A stretch of 64,000 nt of DNA from Oceanicaulis sp052055585 (GCF_052055585.1 NZ_CP170485.1:1054001-1118000), one strand, 5' to 3'; positions 1 through 7,733 are shown, numbered from the stretch's first letter. Made by a program: numbers and translations. The notes: generated by a model from the sequence alone, not told the origin.

Positions 1-16
1 AATCCCAAATGCGAGC

Positions 17-45
17 AGCCCCGCCTTGATGATCAAGGCGGGGCT
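17..45 (-). terminator. GC-rich hairpin downstream of tRNA-Asn
   Basis: A 12-bp perfect stem (17-28 with 34-45) closes a 5-nt loop. It lies about 40 nt past the 3' end of the minus-strand tRNA-Asn. The trailing minus-strand sequence is only mildly T-rich, so it may be a weak intrinsic terminator for the tRNA, or serve a plus-strand gene that lies outside the window. Confidence 0.45.
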
Positions 46-82
46 GGCTGCTCACACTTCAGTGAAAGGTCATCGCCGCTGA

Positions 83-158
83 TGGCTCCTCGGGACGGGC
101 TCGAACCGCCGACCCAGCGATTAACAGTCGCTTGCTCTACCAACTGAGCTACCGAGGA
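83..158 (-). tRNA. tRNA-Asn (anticodon GTT)
   Basis: The reverse complement folds as a full cloverleaf. The acceptor TCCTCGG pairs with CCGAGGA, the D arm carries AGCTCAGTTGG, the anticodon stem-loop presents GTT, and the T arm has GGTTCGAGCC. The discriminator base is G and the CCA end is encoded at 83-85. The gene is 76 nt including CCA. A consensus-like promoter lies just upstream at 183-211. Confidence 0.97.
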
Positions 159-182
159 ACACTCATCAGCGATGAGGTGGTG

Positions 183-211
183 TGTATATCCATGGCGCCT
201 GAGACGATCAA
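183..211 (-). promoter_or_regulatory. Putative promoter of tRNA-Asn
   Basis: On the minus strand a TTGATC -35 element (206-211) and a TATACA -10 element (183-188) are separated by exactly 17 nt. The predicted transcription start is about 18 nt upstream of the mature tRNA 5' end. This is a pattern match only. Confidence 0.55.
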
Positions 212-263
212 GCGGCTGTGTGCAGCCCGATGCAGTTTCGTTTCAGTTCGCCGTGGAGCAGGC

Positions 264-334
264 AAAAAAATCGGGAGCCCGGAAGCTCCCGAAAAGGCAT
301 TGGGTGGATGGTGGGGTGTCTTCGAAGGAAGACG
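264..334 (-). ncRNA. Candidate small RNA with two hairpins
   Basis: The minus strand has a compact 70-nt unit. A 5' hairpin (6-bp stem 318-323/328-333, 4-nt loop) is followed by a C-rich, probably unpaired stretch (about 301-317). Then comes an 8-bp intrinsic terminator hairpin (271-278 with 285-292) that runs straight into seven T residues (264-270). No coding gene is seen on this strand to account for so good a terminator. A possible -10 (TATTTG, 341-346) places the start right at the 5' hairpin, and a CtrA-like box sits at about -32. C-rich single-stranded loops are typical of alphaproteobacterial regulatory RNAs that pair with Shine-Dalgarno regions. The function is inferred. A simpler reading is a terminator for some unrecognised minus-strand transcript. 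Confidence 0.4.
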
Positions 335-340
335 AGTAAA

Positions 341-373
341 CAAATACTGAGTCGGGAGTTAACAACGGCCTAA
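341..373 (-). promoter_or_regulatory. CtrA-like box and -10 for candidate small RNA
   Basis: Read on the minus strand, TTAG-N7-TTAA occupies 359-373, matching 7 of 8 positions of the CtrA consensus TTAA-N7-TTAA. A weak -10, TATTTG, lies at 341-346. In Caulobacter, CtrA boxes of activated promoters overlap the -35 region, which is where this one falls relative to a start near 334. The 159-477 intergenic region also holds the tRNA-Asn promoter; nothing else stands out in it. Confidence 0.3.
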
Positions 374-477
374 CGTTAATGGAAATTCTCCACATTTTCC
401 CACAGGGCCGATCTGCTCGCAGAACGTCTGTCAGTGTGCTACTTTGCCTTTAAAACAAAGCAGACGGGGAGGTCGTC

Positions 478-834
478 ATGGCCGAGCGCAGCGCCAGTTA
501 TCAAGAGTTCTGGCCCTTTTACCTTCGTGAACACGCCGAGGCGGGTACGCGATACATGCACTATGCAGGCACGCTTATCGGTACCGCGATTCTTCTCGCG
601 GCGCTCATCACGCAAACCTGGTGGGCGATTCTGTTGTGGCCGCTGACGGGGTACGGTTTCGCCTGGGTCAGTCACGCCTTTATCGAACGTAACAAGCCGG
701 CGACCTTCATTCACCCGTTCTGGTCCTTCATCAGCGATTACCGGATGACGGCGCTGGCCTTCACGGGACGGCTCAAGCCGGAACTGGTGAAGGCGGGCGT
801 GCTGGAACACCCGCACGCGCAGGCTGCGGAATAG
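478..834 (+). CDS. DUF962 (Mpo1-like) membrane protein
   Basis: This 118-residue protein belongs to the DUF962/Mpo1-like family. The yeast member Mpo1 is an Fe(II)-dependent dioxygenase that alpha-oxidises 2-hydroxy fatty acids; bacterial members are uncharacterised. Visible family marks are H19 and H28 in the N-terminal HYxGT stretch, two hydrophobic segments (about 32-45 and 49-63), and the block SHxFIExNKPATF with H66, followed by HPFWS with H79. These histidines are the likely metal ligands. The start is well supported by GGGGAGG five bases before ATG. It stands alone between two minus-strand tRNA genes. The family is clear; the bacterial substrate is unknown. Confidence 0.9.
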   Translation: MAERSASYQEFWPFYLREHAEAGTRYMHYAGTLIGTAILLAALITQTWWAILLWPLTGYGFAWVSHAFIERNKPATFIHPFWSFISDYRMTALAFTGRLKPELVKAGVLEHPHAQAAE

Positions 835-881
835 TCCGCAACCTTTGAATAACCCCCGAGGGGGGAATGTATGGGAAAGGG

Positions 882-955
882 TGGAGGCGCCACCCGGAAT
901 CGAACCGGGGTACACGGATTTGCAATCCGCTGCGTCACCACTCCGCCATAGCGCC
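882..955 (-). tRNA. tRNA-Cys (anticodon GCA)
   Basis: The reverse complement gives a cloverleaf with acceptor GGCGCTA pairing with TGGCGCC (one G-T wobble). The anticodon loop is TTGCAAA with GCA, the T arm contains GGTTCGATTCC, the discriminator is T and the CCA is encoded at 882-884. The length is 74 nt. The promoter at 975-1003 faces it. Confidence 0.97.
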
Positions 956-974
956 GTCCTGTGGTGGGACGGCA

Positions 975-1003
975 TCTATACAAAAGCGCGAGGGCGCCCG
1001 CAA
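975..1003 (-). promoter_or_regulatory. Putative promoter of tRNA-Cys
   Basis: On the minus strand a TTGCGG -35 (998-1003) and a TATAGA -10 (975-980) are 17 nt apart. The expected start is roughly 13 nt before the tRNA 5' end. Pattern match only. Confidence 0.55.
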
Positions 1004-1146
1004 CGCGCTTTGAGCGGGCTTTGACAGCTTGCGCTGTACAATAATGCAGTGGCCTGGCGCCGCAGGGGCGTGACTTGGCCTTGCAGGTCTGAAACGGGGC
1101 GCGATATAAGCGGCCCGCAGATTCAACAAGGGGACGCCGTCGCGCC

Positions 1147-1803
1147 ATGTCCGAATTCGACACTGCCCGCCTCGCCATGGTCAACAGCCAGATTCGTCCG
1201 AACGATGTGACTGATCATCGTATCCAGGACGCGATGGCGGACATTCCGCGTGAGCGCTTCCTGCCCAAGTCGCAGTCGGCGAAAGCCTATGCTGATATCG
1301 AAGCCCGGGTCGCCGAAGGTCGCTTCATGCTGACCCCGCGCGATCTGGCCAAGCTGATCCAGGCCGCTGACATCCGCCGGACGGACGTGGTCCTCGATGT
1401 GGCGTGCGGCCGGGGATACTCCACCGCTGTCCTGTCGCGCATGGCCGAGACCGTCGTGGGGCTCGAGCAGAAAGATCTCGGGCTGGCGGAGAAAGCAACC
1501 GACGCGCTGAACGCCATTGAAGCGGACAATGCTGTGGTGGTTGAGGGCGATCTGGCCAAGGGCGTGCCGGGGCAGGGCCCGTTCAATGTGATCATCGTCA
1601 ATGGTTCCGTCGCCGAGCCGGCTCAGGCCTGGCTGGACCAGCTGGCGGTCGGCGGTCGTCTGGCTGTCATCGTGCGCGACGGATCGGTGGGTCAGGCGCG
1701 TATCTATACCAAAGCGCAGAACTCTGTGGGTGACCGGAATGTGTTCGACACGACCGCGCCCTATCTGCCGGGTTTCGAGCCGGAAGCAAAATTCGCCTTC
1801 TGA
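1147..1803 (+). CDS. Divergent protein-L-isoaspartate methyltransferase-like protein
   Basis: A 218-residue class I SAM-dependent methyltransferase of the PCMT family. The SAM-binding motif I, VLDVACGRGYST, lies at about 82-93. The N-terminal helices resemble isoaspartyl methyltransferases (RERFLP around residues 35-40). The hallmark GQTISQP loop that binds the isoaspartyl substrate is absent; the equivalent place reads FMLTPRD (60-66). A canonical pcm exists at 17346, so this is a second, diverged copy. Its position directly before tolC is a recurrent alphaproteobacterial arrangement. AGGGGA lies about 13 nt before the ATG. I would not assume it repairs isoaspartate. Confidence 0.85.
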   Translation: MSEFDTARLAMVNSQIRPNDVTDHRIQDAMADIPRERFLPKSQSAKAYADIEARVAEGRFMLTPRDLAKLIQAADIRRTDVVLDVACGRGYSTAVLSRMAETVVGLEQKDLGLAEKATDALNAIEADNAVVVEGDLAKGVPGQGPFNVIIVNGSVAEPAQAWLDQLAVGGRLAVIVRDGSVGQARIYTKAQNSVGDRNVFDTTAPYLPGFEPEAKFAF

Positions 1804-1931
1804 CGCGGTACGTTACAGAACCGTATGGCGAGGGTGACATTTTGCACCGTACACCGCACGCCGCGCGCCGTATAAGAAGGCGTGTCGGGATTGCGCGTTT
1901 TTGCGCAAGGGATGGTCAAGAGGGACGCCCC

Positions 1932-3281
1932 ATGAAACGTTTTCTGTGCGCCGCCGCACTGTCGGTTCTGTCAGCAGGTCTAGCGCCCTTGGGACTGGCG
2001 CAGGCGCAATCGCTGACCGAAACGCTCGTCGCCGCTTATGAATCCAACCCCCGGCTGGGCGCCCAGCGGGCCAGCCTGCGCCAGTCCGAGGAAGGCTACT
2101 TCCAGGCGCGCGCCGGACTGCTCCCCAGCCTGTCAGCATCCGGTTCTGTCGGCGAGACGGTGGAAACCTGGGGCGGCGCTCAGGAAAGCGATAGCTCCAG
2201 CTATGGCCTGACGCTGAACCAGTCCCTGTATCGCGGCGGCCGCACGCGCGGCAATATCGACGCCTCCCTGGCACGGATCGAAGCGGCGCGCCAGCAACTG
2301 CGCTCCACGGAACAATCGGTGCTTCTGGATGCGGTCAGCGCCCATATGAATGTGGTGCGCGATCAGCAGGTCGTCGCCATCCGCAGCAATAACGTCGAGG
2401 TTCTGGCCGAACAGCTTCGCGCGGCGCGCGATCGTTTCGAAGTGGGTGAGATCACTCGTACGGACGTCGCCCAGGCCGAGGCGCGCCTGTCGGGCGCTCG
2501 CGCCCAGCTGTCGGCGGCCCAGGCCGCGCTGGCGGCGTCTCGCGCCGGTTATGCCGCCGTGACCGGTGTCGAGCCGGTCGAGCCCGTCAATACGGGCCCG
2601 GCTGAACAGGCGCCGGAAGAGTTTGCAGATGCGGCCGAAGTCGCGATCAACAGCAATCCCGATCTGTTGGCGGCCCAGTATTCCGAACAGGCGGCCGAGT
2701 ATGCCGTCCGCGTCGCGCGCGGCGCCCAGCTGCCCGAAGTCGGTTTGCGGGCTTCCGTCTCTGAAGGTCGGGAAAGCGATTTCTCGGGGCAGGGGCGCGG
2801 CAGTGCGTCCATCACCGCGAACGTGACCATGCCGATTTTCACCGGCGGTCTGAACCAGTCCAGTGTACGCCAGGCGCGTGCGGCGGCCGATCAGGCCCGC
2901 CTGTCCGGCCTGACGATCCGCCGGCAGGTGATCGAGGGCGCGACGAACGCTTGGAACAATTATCTGGCGGCGCTGGCCGTGATCGAATCGAGCCGTGAGG
3001 CGGTTCGCGCCAACGAAATCGCCTTTGAAGGCGTCGAGCAGGAAGCGCTGGTGGGTCTGCGCACAACGCTGGACGTGCTTAACGCTGAACAGGAATTGCT
3101 TAATTCCCGTCTGGAGCTTGTGCGCGCCGAACGGGATCTCACCGTGGCCAGCTATGCCTTGCTTCAGGCGATGGGCCAGCTCGACGCCCAGAGCCTCGGC
3201 CTGCCGGTCGATGCAGAGGACGTTCGGTCGCGTTTTGAGCAATCGCGTGGCACTAACTTCGACTTAACGCCCTGGAATTAG
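1932..3281 (+). CDS. tolC: TolC family outer-membrane channel protein
   Basis: A 449-residue TolC-type outer membrane efflux protein, the exit duct for type I secretion and RND efflux. A signal peptide is visible (basic MKR, hydrophobic core, cleavage near AQA-Q at 23-26). The mature part starts SLTETLVAAYESNP, the typical first TolC helix, and contains two internally repeated long helical halves (approximately 27-235 and 236-440). I chose the ATG at 1932 because it gives a clean signal peptide preceded by a purine-rich GAGGGAC; an in-frame ATG 90 bases upstream would add an arginine-rich extension. popZ follows 95 bp downstream, an order also known from Caulobacter. Confidence 0.93.
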   Translation: MKRFLCAAALSVLSAGLAPLGLAQAQSLTETLVAAYESNPRLGAQRASLRQSEEGYFQARAGLLPSLSASGSVGETVETWGGAQESDSSSYGLTLNQSLYRGGRTRGNIDASLARIEAARQQLRSTEQSVLLDAVSAHMNVVRDQQVVAIRSNNVEVLAEQLRAARDRFEVGEITRTDVAQAEARLSGARAQLSAAQAALAASRAGYAAVTGVEPVEPVNTGPAEQAPEEFADAAEVAINSNPDLLAAQYSEQAAEYAVRVARGAQLPEVGLRASVSEGRESDFSGQGRGSASITANVTMPIFTGGLNQSSVRQARAAADQARLSGLTIRRQVIEGATNAWNNYLAALAVIESSREAVRANEIAFEGVEQEALVGLRTTLDVLNAEQELLNSRLELVRAERDLTVASYALLQAMGQLDAQSLGLPVDAEDVRSRFEQSRGTNFDLTPWN

Positions 3282-3376
3282 ACCTTGGAAATCAAGGATG
3301 GGCGCTGGACAGCTAAGGCTTGCCGCGCCTAACCTGTGTGCCGCCGTTTACCCCTCGACGGACGAAGGACGTCTCT

Positions 3377-3976
3377 ATGGCTCAGGATACCGACCAAGAA
3401 CCGACGATGGAGGAAATTCTCGCCTCCATCCGCCGTATCATTAACGAAGACGAAGAAGAGCCGAAGGCTGAAGAGGCCGAAGCCGAGGTCGAGGAGCCCG
3501 CTCCCGAGCCCGAACCCGAGTTCGAGGCGGAGCCGGAACCCGAGCCCGAGCCTGAAGTCGAGTTCGACGCTGAACCCGAGCCCGAGCCGGAACCTGAAAT
3601 GGACATGGACGATGCGCTGGAACTGACCGAGCGCGTCGAAGATGAAGATGAGCCCATGGATGTGGCCGATGATCTGATGATCATGGACCGCGAGCCTGAG
3701 CCCGAACCCGAGCCGGAACCTGTCTTTGAAGCCGAGCCTGAAGACGAACCGGAAGACGCTCTGATCGACGCGGCCCCGGCTTCCGCCGCTGCTGGCATGT
3801 TCGCAGCGCTGTCTGAAAACCTGCGGGTCTCTTCCCAGCAGGGCCAGACGCTTGAAGGCATTGTGCGCGAACTGATGCGTCCGATGCTCAAGCAGTGGCT
3901 GGACGAGAACCTGCCTTCCATCGTGGAAGAGAAGGTCCAGGCCGAGATCGAACGGATTGCGCGCCGCGGCCGCTGA
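3377..3976 (+). CDS. popZ: PopZ polar organising protein (DUF2497)
   Basis: A 199-residue homologue of Caulobacter PopZ, the polar scaffold that anchors ParB-bound origins and recruits cell-cycle regulators. The three-part architecture is clear. A conserved N-terminal helix (TMEEILASIRRII, residues 10-22) is the binding surface for clients. A long acidic, proline-rich disordered linker (about 25-130) is built mostly of Glu-Pro repeats. C-terminal helices from about 135 to the end, including LEGIVRELMRPMLKQWLDE, drive oligomerisation. The start at 3377 is preceded by GAAGGA and avoids an unlikely upstream extension. A strong terminator follows, so it ends its transcript. Confidence 0.93.
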   Translation: MAQDTDQEPTMEEILASIRRIINEDEEEPKAEEAEAEVEEPAPEPEPEFEAEPEPEPEPEVEFDAEPEPEPEPEMDMDDALELTERVEDEDEPMDVADDLMIMDREPEPEPEPEPVFEAEPEDEPEDALIDAAPASAAAGMFAALSENLRVSSQQGQTLEGIVRELMRPMLKQWLDENLPSIVEEKVQAEIERIARRGR

Positions 3977-4004
3977 TCGGCCCTGCGTGACTTCTGATAT
4001 ACAG

Positions 4005-4037
4005 ACGGGCGCCGTATCGCGGCGCCCGTTTTGTTTT
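4005..4037 (+). terminator. Intrinsic terminator after popZ
   Basis: A 10-bp perfect stem (4005-4014 with 4020-4029) with a 5-nt loop is followed by TTTGTTTT. It lies 29 nt past the popZ stop codon. Confidence 0.85.
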
Positions 4038-4069
4038 GCCCTTGAAGACTGATGACGACGAGCTGACCC

Positions 4070-5047
4070 ATGCGTGACCTGACCCAGGCGATTGCAGAAT
4101 TGACCCCCTGGCTGGAGGGGCTGGAGAGCGAACGCAAATCCGCAGTGGCGCAAAGCTATAAAGGCCTGGCGCTGGGCGCTGCCGGCGCTGCGGCCTGGGT
4201 ACTGGTTTGCTATGCGGCGTCCTGGCCCGTGCCTGTCATGTTTGTGGGCGGCGTGGTCATCTTCATCGGGCTTATGGCCTGGGGCAGTCATCGCCTCAAC
4301 AAGCTGCGCAAAACCGTAAAGGCCGGGCTTAATGACCGCTTCGCCGAGGCGTTCGGCATGCGCTATCGCGCGGAAGTTCATAATCCGATCCGCTTTGATG
4401 CGTTCCGAGAGCATGATCTGGTGCCGACCTCGGACCGCAAAAGCTTTGAAGACCTGTTTTCCGGCGAGGTTCATGGCGCCGATTTCGACCTCTATGAAGC
4501 CCATCTTGAACAGCGCCGCCGCACCAAGAACCGCACCTATTACGTCACGGTGTTCCGCGGTGTCCTGATCCGCATCAACTTTCCCCGCACGGTGGAGGGC
4601 GTCACGCTGGTCAAGCGGGATGCGGGCATGTTCAACGCACTGGAAGGCTGGGCGAAGAAGACGTTCAGCGGCAAGAAACTCGAGCGGGTCGGGCTCGTGG
4701 ATCCAACCTTCGAGAAGGCGTTCGAGGTTTATGGCACCGATCAGGTGATGGCGCGCTATCTGTTGACGCCGTCCTTCATGGAGCGGCTCCTGAAGCTTGA
4801 AAGCGTGCTCAAGGGCAAGAATGTCCGATGCGTCTTTGACGAGAATTTGGGCGAGGGCGCAGGCCGCGGCGAGCTGCTGATTGTGGCCGAGACCGGCAAC
4901 AAGTTTGAAGCCGGCTCCATGTTCAAGCCGCTGACCGATCAGTCACGCATCGCAACGCTGCACGGCGAATTCTCGATGATCGACGATATCATTCATACGG
5001 TTCTGGAGCCCGCCAGCGAAGGCGGCGGCGTCAGCCCGCAGGCTTAG
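4070..5047 (+). CDS. DUF3137 membrane protein
   Basis: A 325-residue protein of the DUF3137 family, function unknown. Two adjacent membrane helices (about 33-50 and 53-72) follow a short cytoplasmic N-terminus. The rest is a soluble domain with the family-typical stretch FEVYGTDQVMARYLLTPSFMERL in its second half. It has no operon partner: a terminator separates it from popZ, and the next gene is convergent and overlaps its last 17 bases. The start has only a weak GACGAG ribosome site but agrees with the membrane topology. Confidence 0.85.
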   Translation: MRDLTQAIAELTPWLEGLESERKSAVAQSYKGLALGAAGAAAWVLVCYAASWPVPVMFVGGVVIFIGLMAWGSHRLNKLRKTVKAGLNDRFAEAFGMRYRAEVHNPIRFDAFREHDLVPTSDRKSFEDLFSGEVHGADFDLYEAHLEQRRRTKNRTYYVTVFRGVLIRINFPRTVEGVTLVKRDAGMFNALEGWAKKTFSGKKLERVGLVDPTFEKAFEVYGTDQVMARYLLTPSFMERLLKLESVLKGKNVRCVFDENLGEGAGRGELLIVAETGNKFEAGSMFKPLTDQSRIATLHGEFSMIDDIIHTVLEPASEGGGVSPQA

Positions 5048-5435
5048 GCTCCAGCAAGTCCCAGCGATTGCCGTAAAGATCGCGGAACACCGCGACCTTG
5101 CCGTAGGGTTCGTACCGCGTGTCTTCCTCAAAACGCACGCCCTCGCGCTCCATCTGCGCGCGTTTGGTCTCGAACTCGGTCGTGTGCAGGAAGAAGCCGA
5201 CCCGATCGCCGGCGCAGGCGCCGATGGCCGCGACTTGTTGCACGCCTTTGGCCTTGGCCAGCAGAAGCGTCACGCCGCCGTCGCCAGCGCCGATCTCGAC
5301 CCAGCGTTTGCTTTCACCCAGATCCTGATCGCTGATCAGAGTGAAGCCGAGCGCGCGCGTGAACCAGTCAATGGCCTCATCATAATCCGCCACGAGATAG
5401 GTGATGGCGGCGAGGGTTTGGGAAGGCTGGCTCAC
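5031..5435 (-). CDS. VOC (glyoxalase-fold) family protein
   Basis: A 134-residue protein with the vicinal-oxygen-chelate fold. A first beta-alpha-beta module begins ITYLVADYDEAIDWFTRALGF (11-31), and a second ends with the signature VAVFRDLYGNRWDLLEP (114-130), whose Glu is a usual metal ligand. The N-terminal strand lacks the His/Glu metal ligand of true glyoxalase I, so the reaction cannot be named. Its ATG overlaps the xthA stop by 4 bases, indicating translational coupling in an xthA-VOC operon. Confidence 0.85.
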   Translation of the reverse strand: MSQPSQTLAAITYLVADYDEAIDWFTRALGFTLISDQDLGESKRWVEIGAGDGGVTLLLAKAKGVQQVAAIGACAGDRVGFFLHTTEFETKRAQMEREGVRFEEDTRYEPYGKVAVFRDLYGNRWDLLEPKPAG

Positions 5436-6223
5436 AGGTCGAACACGCCCACGAACGGCACGTGGTCAGACGCTTTTTCCTTGCCGCGCACATCTTTGGC
5501 GATTTCGACCGATTTCAGACGGTCCGCCGCTTGCGGGCTGAGCAGGAGATGGTCAATACGAATGCCGTTATTCTTCTGCCAGGCGCCTGCCTGATAATCC
5601 CAGAAGGTGTACTGGTGCGCCCGGCCATCGGCTTGCAGGAAGGCTTCTGAATAGCCTAGCCACAGAATCTCGGCGAATGCGTCCCGGCTTTCAGGACGGA
5701 TCAGCGCATCGCCCTCCCAGGCGGCGGCGTCATGCACATCGCTGTCGCGGGGTATGAGGTTGTAGTCGCCTGCAAGGATCACTGGCTCTTCAAACGCCAG
5801 CAGCGAACGGGCATGCGCCTTCAGGCGCTTCATCCAGTTGAGCTTGTACTCGTATTTGGGGCCGGGCGCGGGATTGCCATTGGGCAGGTAGATCGAGGCG
5901 ACGCGGACCGGGCCGCTGTCAGCGCTGATCACCGCTTCAATGTATCGGGCCTGCTCGTCTTCCGCGTCGCCGGGCAGGGCGCGCTGGCTGATCTCCTCGA
6001 TGGGCCGCTTTGAGAGCAGGGCGACGCCGTTATAGGTCTTCTGCCCCACCGTCTCGACATTATAGCCCAGCTCTTCGATCTCCAGCCGGGGGAAGCCTTC
6101 ATCCACCGTCTTGATCTCCTGAAGGCAGACCACATCCGGGCTTGCCTCCCTGAGCCAGTCGAGGACGTTGGGCAGACGCGCCTTGATCGAGTTGACGTTC
6201 CACGAAGCGACGGACAAGGTCAT
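5432..6223 (-). CDS. xthA: Exodeoxyribonuclease III
   Basis: A 263-residue exonuclease III/AP endonuclease that cleaves 5' of abasic sites and trims 3' ends in base-excision repair. All EEP-fold motifs are visible: SWNVNSIKAR (7-16), CLQEIKT with catalytic Glu36, the GDYNLIP motif with Asp and Asn, and the C-terminal pairs IRIDHLL and SDHVPF. I placed the start at 6223, because GGGAGC lies at the right distance and homologues begin with this MTLSVASWN; an ATG six codons upstream is less likely. It is upstream of and coupled to the VOC gene. Confidence 0.95.
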   Translation of the reverse strand: MTLSVASWNVNSIKARLPNVLDWLREASPDVVCLQEIKTVDEGFPRLEIEELGYNVETVGQKTYNGVALLSKRPIEEISQRALPGDAEDEQARYIEAVISADSGPVRVASIYLPNGNPAPGPKYEYKLNWMKRLKAHARSLLAFEEPVILAGDYNLIPRDSDVHDAAAWEGDALIRPESRDAFAEILWLGYSEAFLQADGRAHQYTFWDYQAGAWQKNNGIRIDHLLLSPQAADRLKSVEIAKDVRGKEKASDHVPFVGVFDL

Positions 6224-6267
6224 GGGGATGCTCCCGATCATTGGGGCCCGAAAACGGGGGAAACTGC

Positions 6268-6657
6268 ATGCGCGATATGGCGGACGAACCCGCGCCGAAA
6301 ACCTACACGGTTTTGACCGTGATTCTGATGGGGCTTGCGACGCTGCTCGCAGTCGTCATCGGCTTTGTGAGTTTTGGCCTCTATCTGCCCAACCTCATGA
6401 CCTTCTCCCAGGTGCTCAGCCAGGATCATGTGGACAAGGCCGCGCTCGCCGCCTTCCTGTTCCTGTCCGCAGGCCCCGTCATGGCGGCGGCGGGGCTGAT
6501 CTTGGGATGGATCAGCTTTGTGTTCTTCAAGGCGCCTAGGACAGGCGTACGGCTGGTCTTTTTCGTGCCTGTGATCTGGGTGGTCGCCGTGCTGGCCTAT
6601 TTTGCTGTGATCACCAGCGCGTGCGACGGTAGTTTCACCTGCGGCGTGTCGCTCTAG
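6268..6657 (+). CDS. Small integral membrane protein, function unknown
   Basis: A 129-residue protein with three hydrophobic helices (roughly 13-38, 55-78 and 88-110 of the chosen start) and a short C-terminal tail carrying two cysteines (SACDGSFTCG). I do not recognise the family. The ATG at 6268 follows GGGGGAAA; a TTG 27 bases earlier is possible but less likely. It is divergent from xthA and convergent with the nitroreductase; the two stop codons share a single CTAG at 6654-6657. Confidence 0.7.
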   Translation: MRDMADEPAPKTYTVLTVILMGLATLLAVVIGFVSFGLYLPNLMTFSQVLSQDHVDKAALAAFLFLSAGPVMAAAGLILGWISFVFFKAPRTGVRLVFFVPVIWVVAVLAYFAVITSACDGSFTCGVSL

Positions 6658-7331
6658 AAGCCCTCAAACCGCGCAATCTCGTCCACCGGCGCGCGCTTGG
6701 AGCGCAGCGTGTTCACGGGCGCGTCCGGATCGGCATAGCCAACCGCCATGCCGCAATAGACCTGATCGGGGCTCTCGACGCCCAGCGCCTGCCCGACAGT
6801 CTTGCAATGCGGCGTCCAGGCTTCCTGAAAACAGGTGGCGAGGCCGCGTTCTTCCGCCACGAGGGCGAGGCTCATCATGAACATGCCCAGATGCGCCCAT
6901 TGATTGGGGTTCATCCGCTCATCAATCAGGAAGAACAATCCCACTGGCGCGCCGAAGAACTGATAGTTCTGCATCAGCCAGTTCAGGCGCCCCGCCTTGT
7001 CCTCGCGCGGCACGCCCATCAGCGCGTACATGTCCTCGCCCAGCTCGTAGCGACGTGAGCGATAGGGCTCCCAGAGCTTTTCTGGATAGACCGGGAAGGC
7101 GGCCTCGTCGTCGAACGGGTTCTCGGCGAGCTTCTTTGAGACCGAGTCTATCACCCGCTGACGCGCATCGCCTGTCACCGCGACGACCTTCCAGGGCTGA
7201 AGATTGCCGCCGGACGCAGCAAAGCGGGCGTCGTCGATCACGGCGCGCAGCTCGGCTTCAGGCACCGGCTTGTCGAGAAAGGCGCGTGTGGAAATGCGCG
7301 TGTGCAGCGCGTCTTTGACCGATTGGCTCAT
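6654..7331 (-). CDS. Nitroreductase family protein
   Basis: A 225-residue FMN-dependent nitroreductase-like flavoenzyme. The N-terminal RxSTRAF segment (13-18) and SGGNLQPWKVVAV (about 40-52) form the FMN phosphate and ring contacts typical of the family. The C-terminal GMAVGYADPDAPVN (about 193-206) is the family end motif. GGGGAGAG precedes the ATG. The physiological substrate cannot be inferred; members reduce nitroaromatics, quinones or flavins with NAD(P)H. Confidence 0.9.
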   Translation of the reverse strand: MSQSVKDALHTRISTRAFLDKPVPEAELRAVIDDARFAASGGNLQPWKVVAVTGDARQRVIDSVSKKLAENPFDDEAAFPVYPEKLWEPYRSRRYELGEDMYALMGVPREDKAGRLNWLMQNYQFFGAPVGLFFLIDERMNPNQWAHLGMFMMSLALVAEERGLATCFQEAWTPHCKTVGQALGVESPDQVYCGMAVGYADPDAPVNTLRSKRAPVDEIARFEGF

Positions 7332-7391
7332 GATCTCTCCCCTGGATTTGTTTTTCCGAAAGGGAGCGCGAAACCAGGGCGGCTGTAAAGA

Positions 7392-7733
7392 TCAGATCGA
7401 GAAACTCGTGCCGCAGCCACACGCTGCAGTGGCGTTGGGGTTTTTGATCTGGAAGCTGGCGCCGATCAGCTCGTCCACATAGTCGATGACCGAGCCGGAG
7501 AGGAACTCCACGCTCATCGGGTCGATCAGCACGGTCGCGCCATCGCGTTCGATACGCAGATCATCCTCGCGCGCCTCGTCGGTCAGATCATACTTGTAGG
7601 AAAAGCCCGAACAGCCCCCGCCCTCGACCGAGAGACGCAGATAGCGCGAGCCCTGCGCCTTCACGATCTGATTGATCTGCGCGGCGGCGGAGGGGGACAA
7701 CGAAATGTCTGCAGTATCGATAGTGGTGCTCAT
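7392..7733 (-). CDS. erpA: A-type iron-sulfur cluster insertion protein
   Basis: A 113-residue A-type Fe-S carrier (ErpA/IscA/SufA family) that passes clusters to apo-enzymes. The three invariant cysteines are present: C41 in GGGCSGFSY and C105/C107 in the terminal CGCG. The motif VLIDPMSVEFLSG (68-80) is also typical. I prefer the ATG at 7733 over a GTG six codons upstream, since GGAAAG is near and the shorter form matches family length. It is divergent from dgt; the erpA-dgt pairing is standard in alphaproteobacteria, which supports the erpA name over other A-type members. Confidence 0.92.
   Translation of the reverse strand: MSTTIDTADISLSPSAAAQINQIVKAQGSRYLRLSVEGGGCSGFSYKYDLTDEAREDDLRIERDGATVLIDPMSVEFLSGSVIDYVDELIGASFQIKNPNATAACGCGTSFSI

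Noticed and set aside
361..400. EcfG (general stress sigma) promoter on the minus strand
   Set aside because: GGAAA and CGTT are present, but the spacing is about 20 nt instead of 16-17 and the -35 is not GGAAC.
855..866. C-run/G-run as a terminator between DUF962 gene and tRNA-Cys
   Set aside because: The stem leaves only a two-to-four-base loop and there is no T-run on either strand.
1021..1045. TTGACA as promoter for the methyltransferase gene at 1147
   Set aside because: The -35 is perfect, but no acceptable -10 lies at either the 17-nt or the Caulobacter spacing.
3329..4504. Long antisense frame over popZ with FRLGLGF/SGSGSGS-like repeats
   Set aside because: The repeat is the reverse complement of the popZ Glu-Pro linker.
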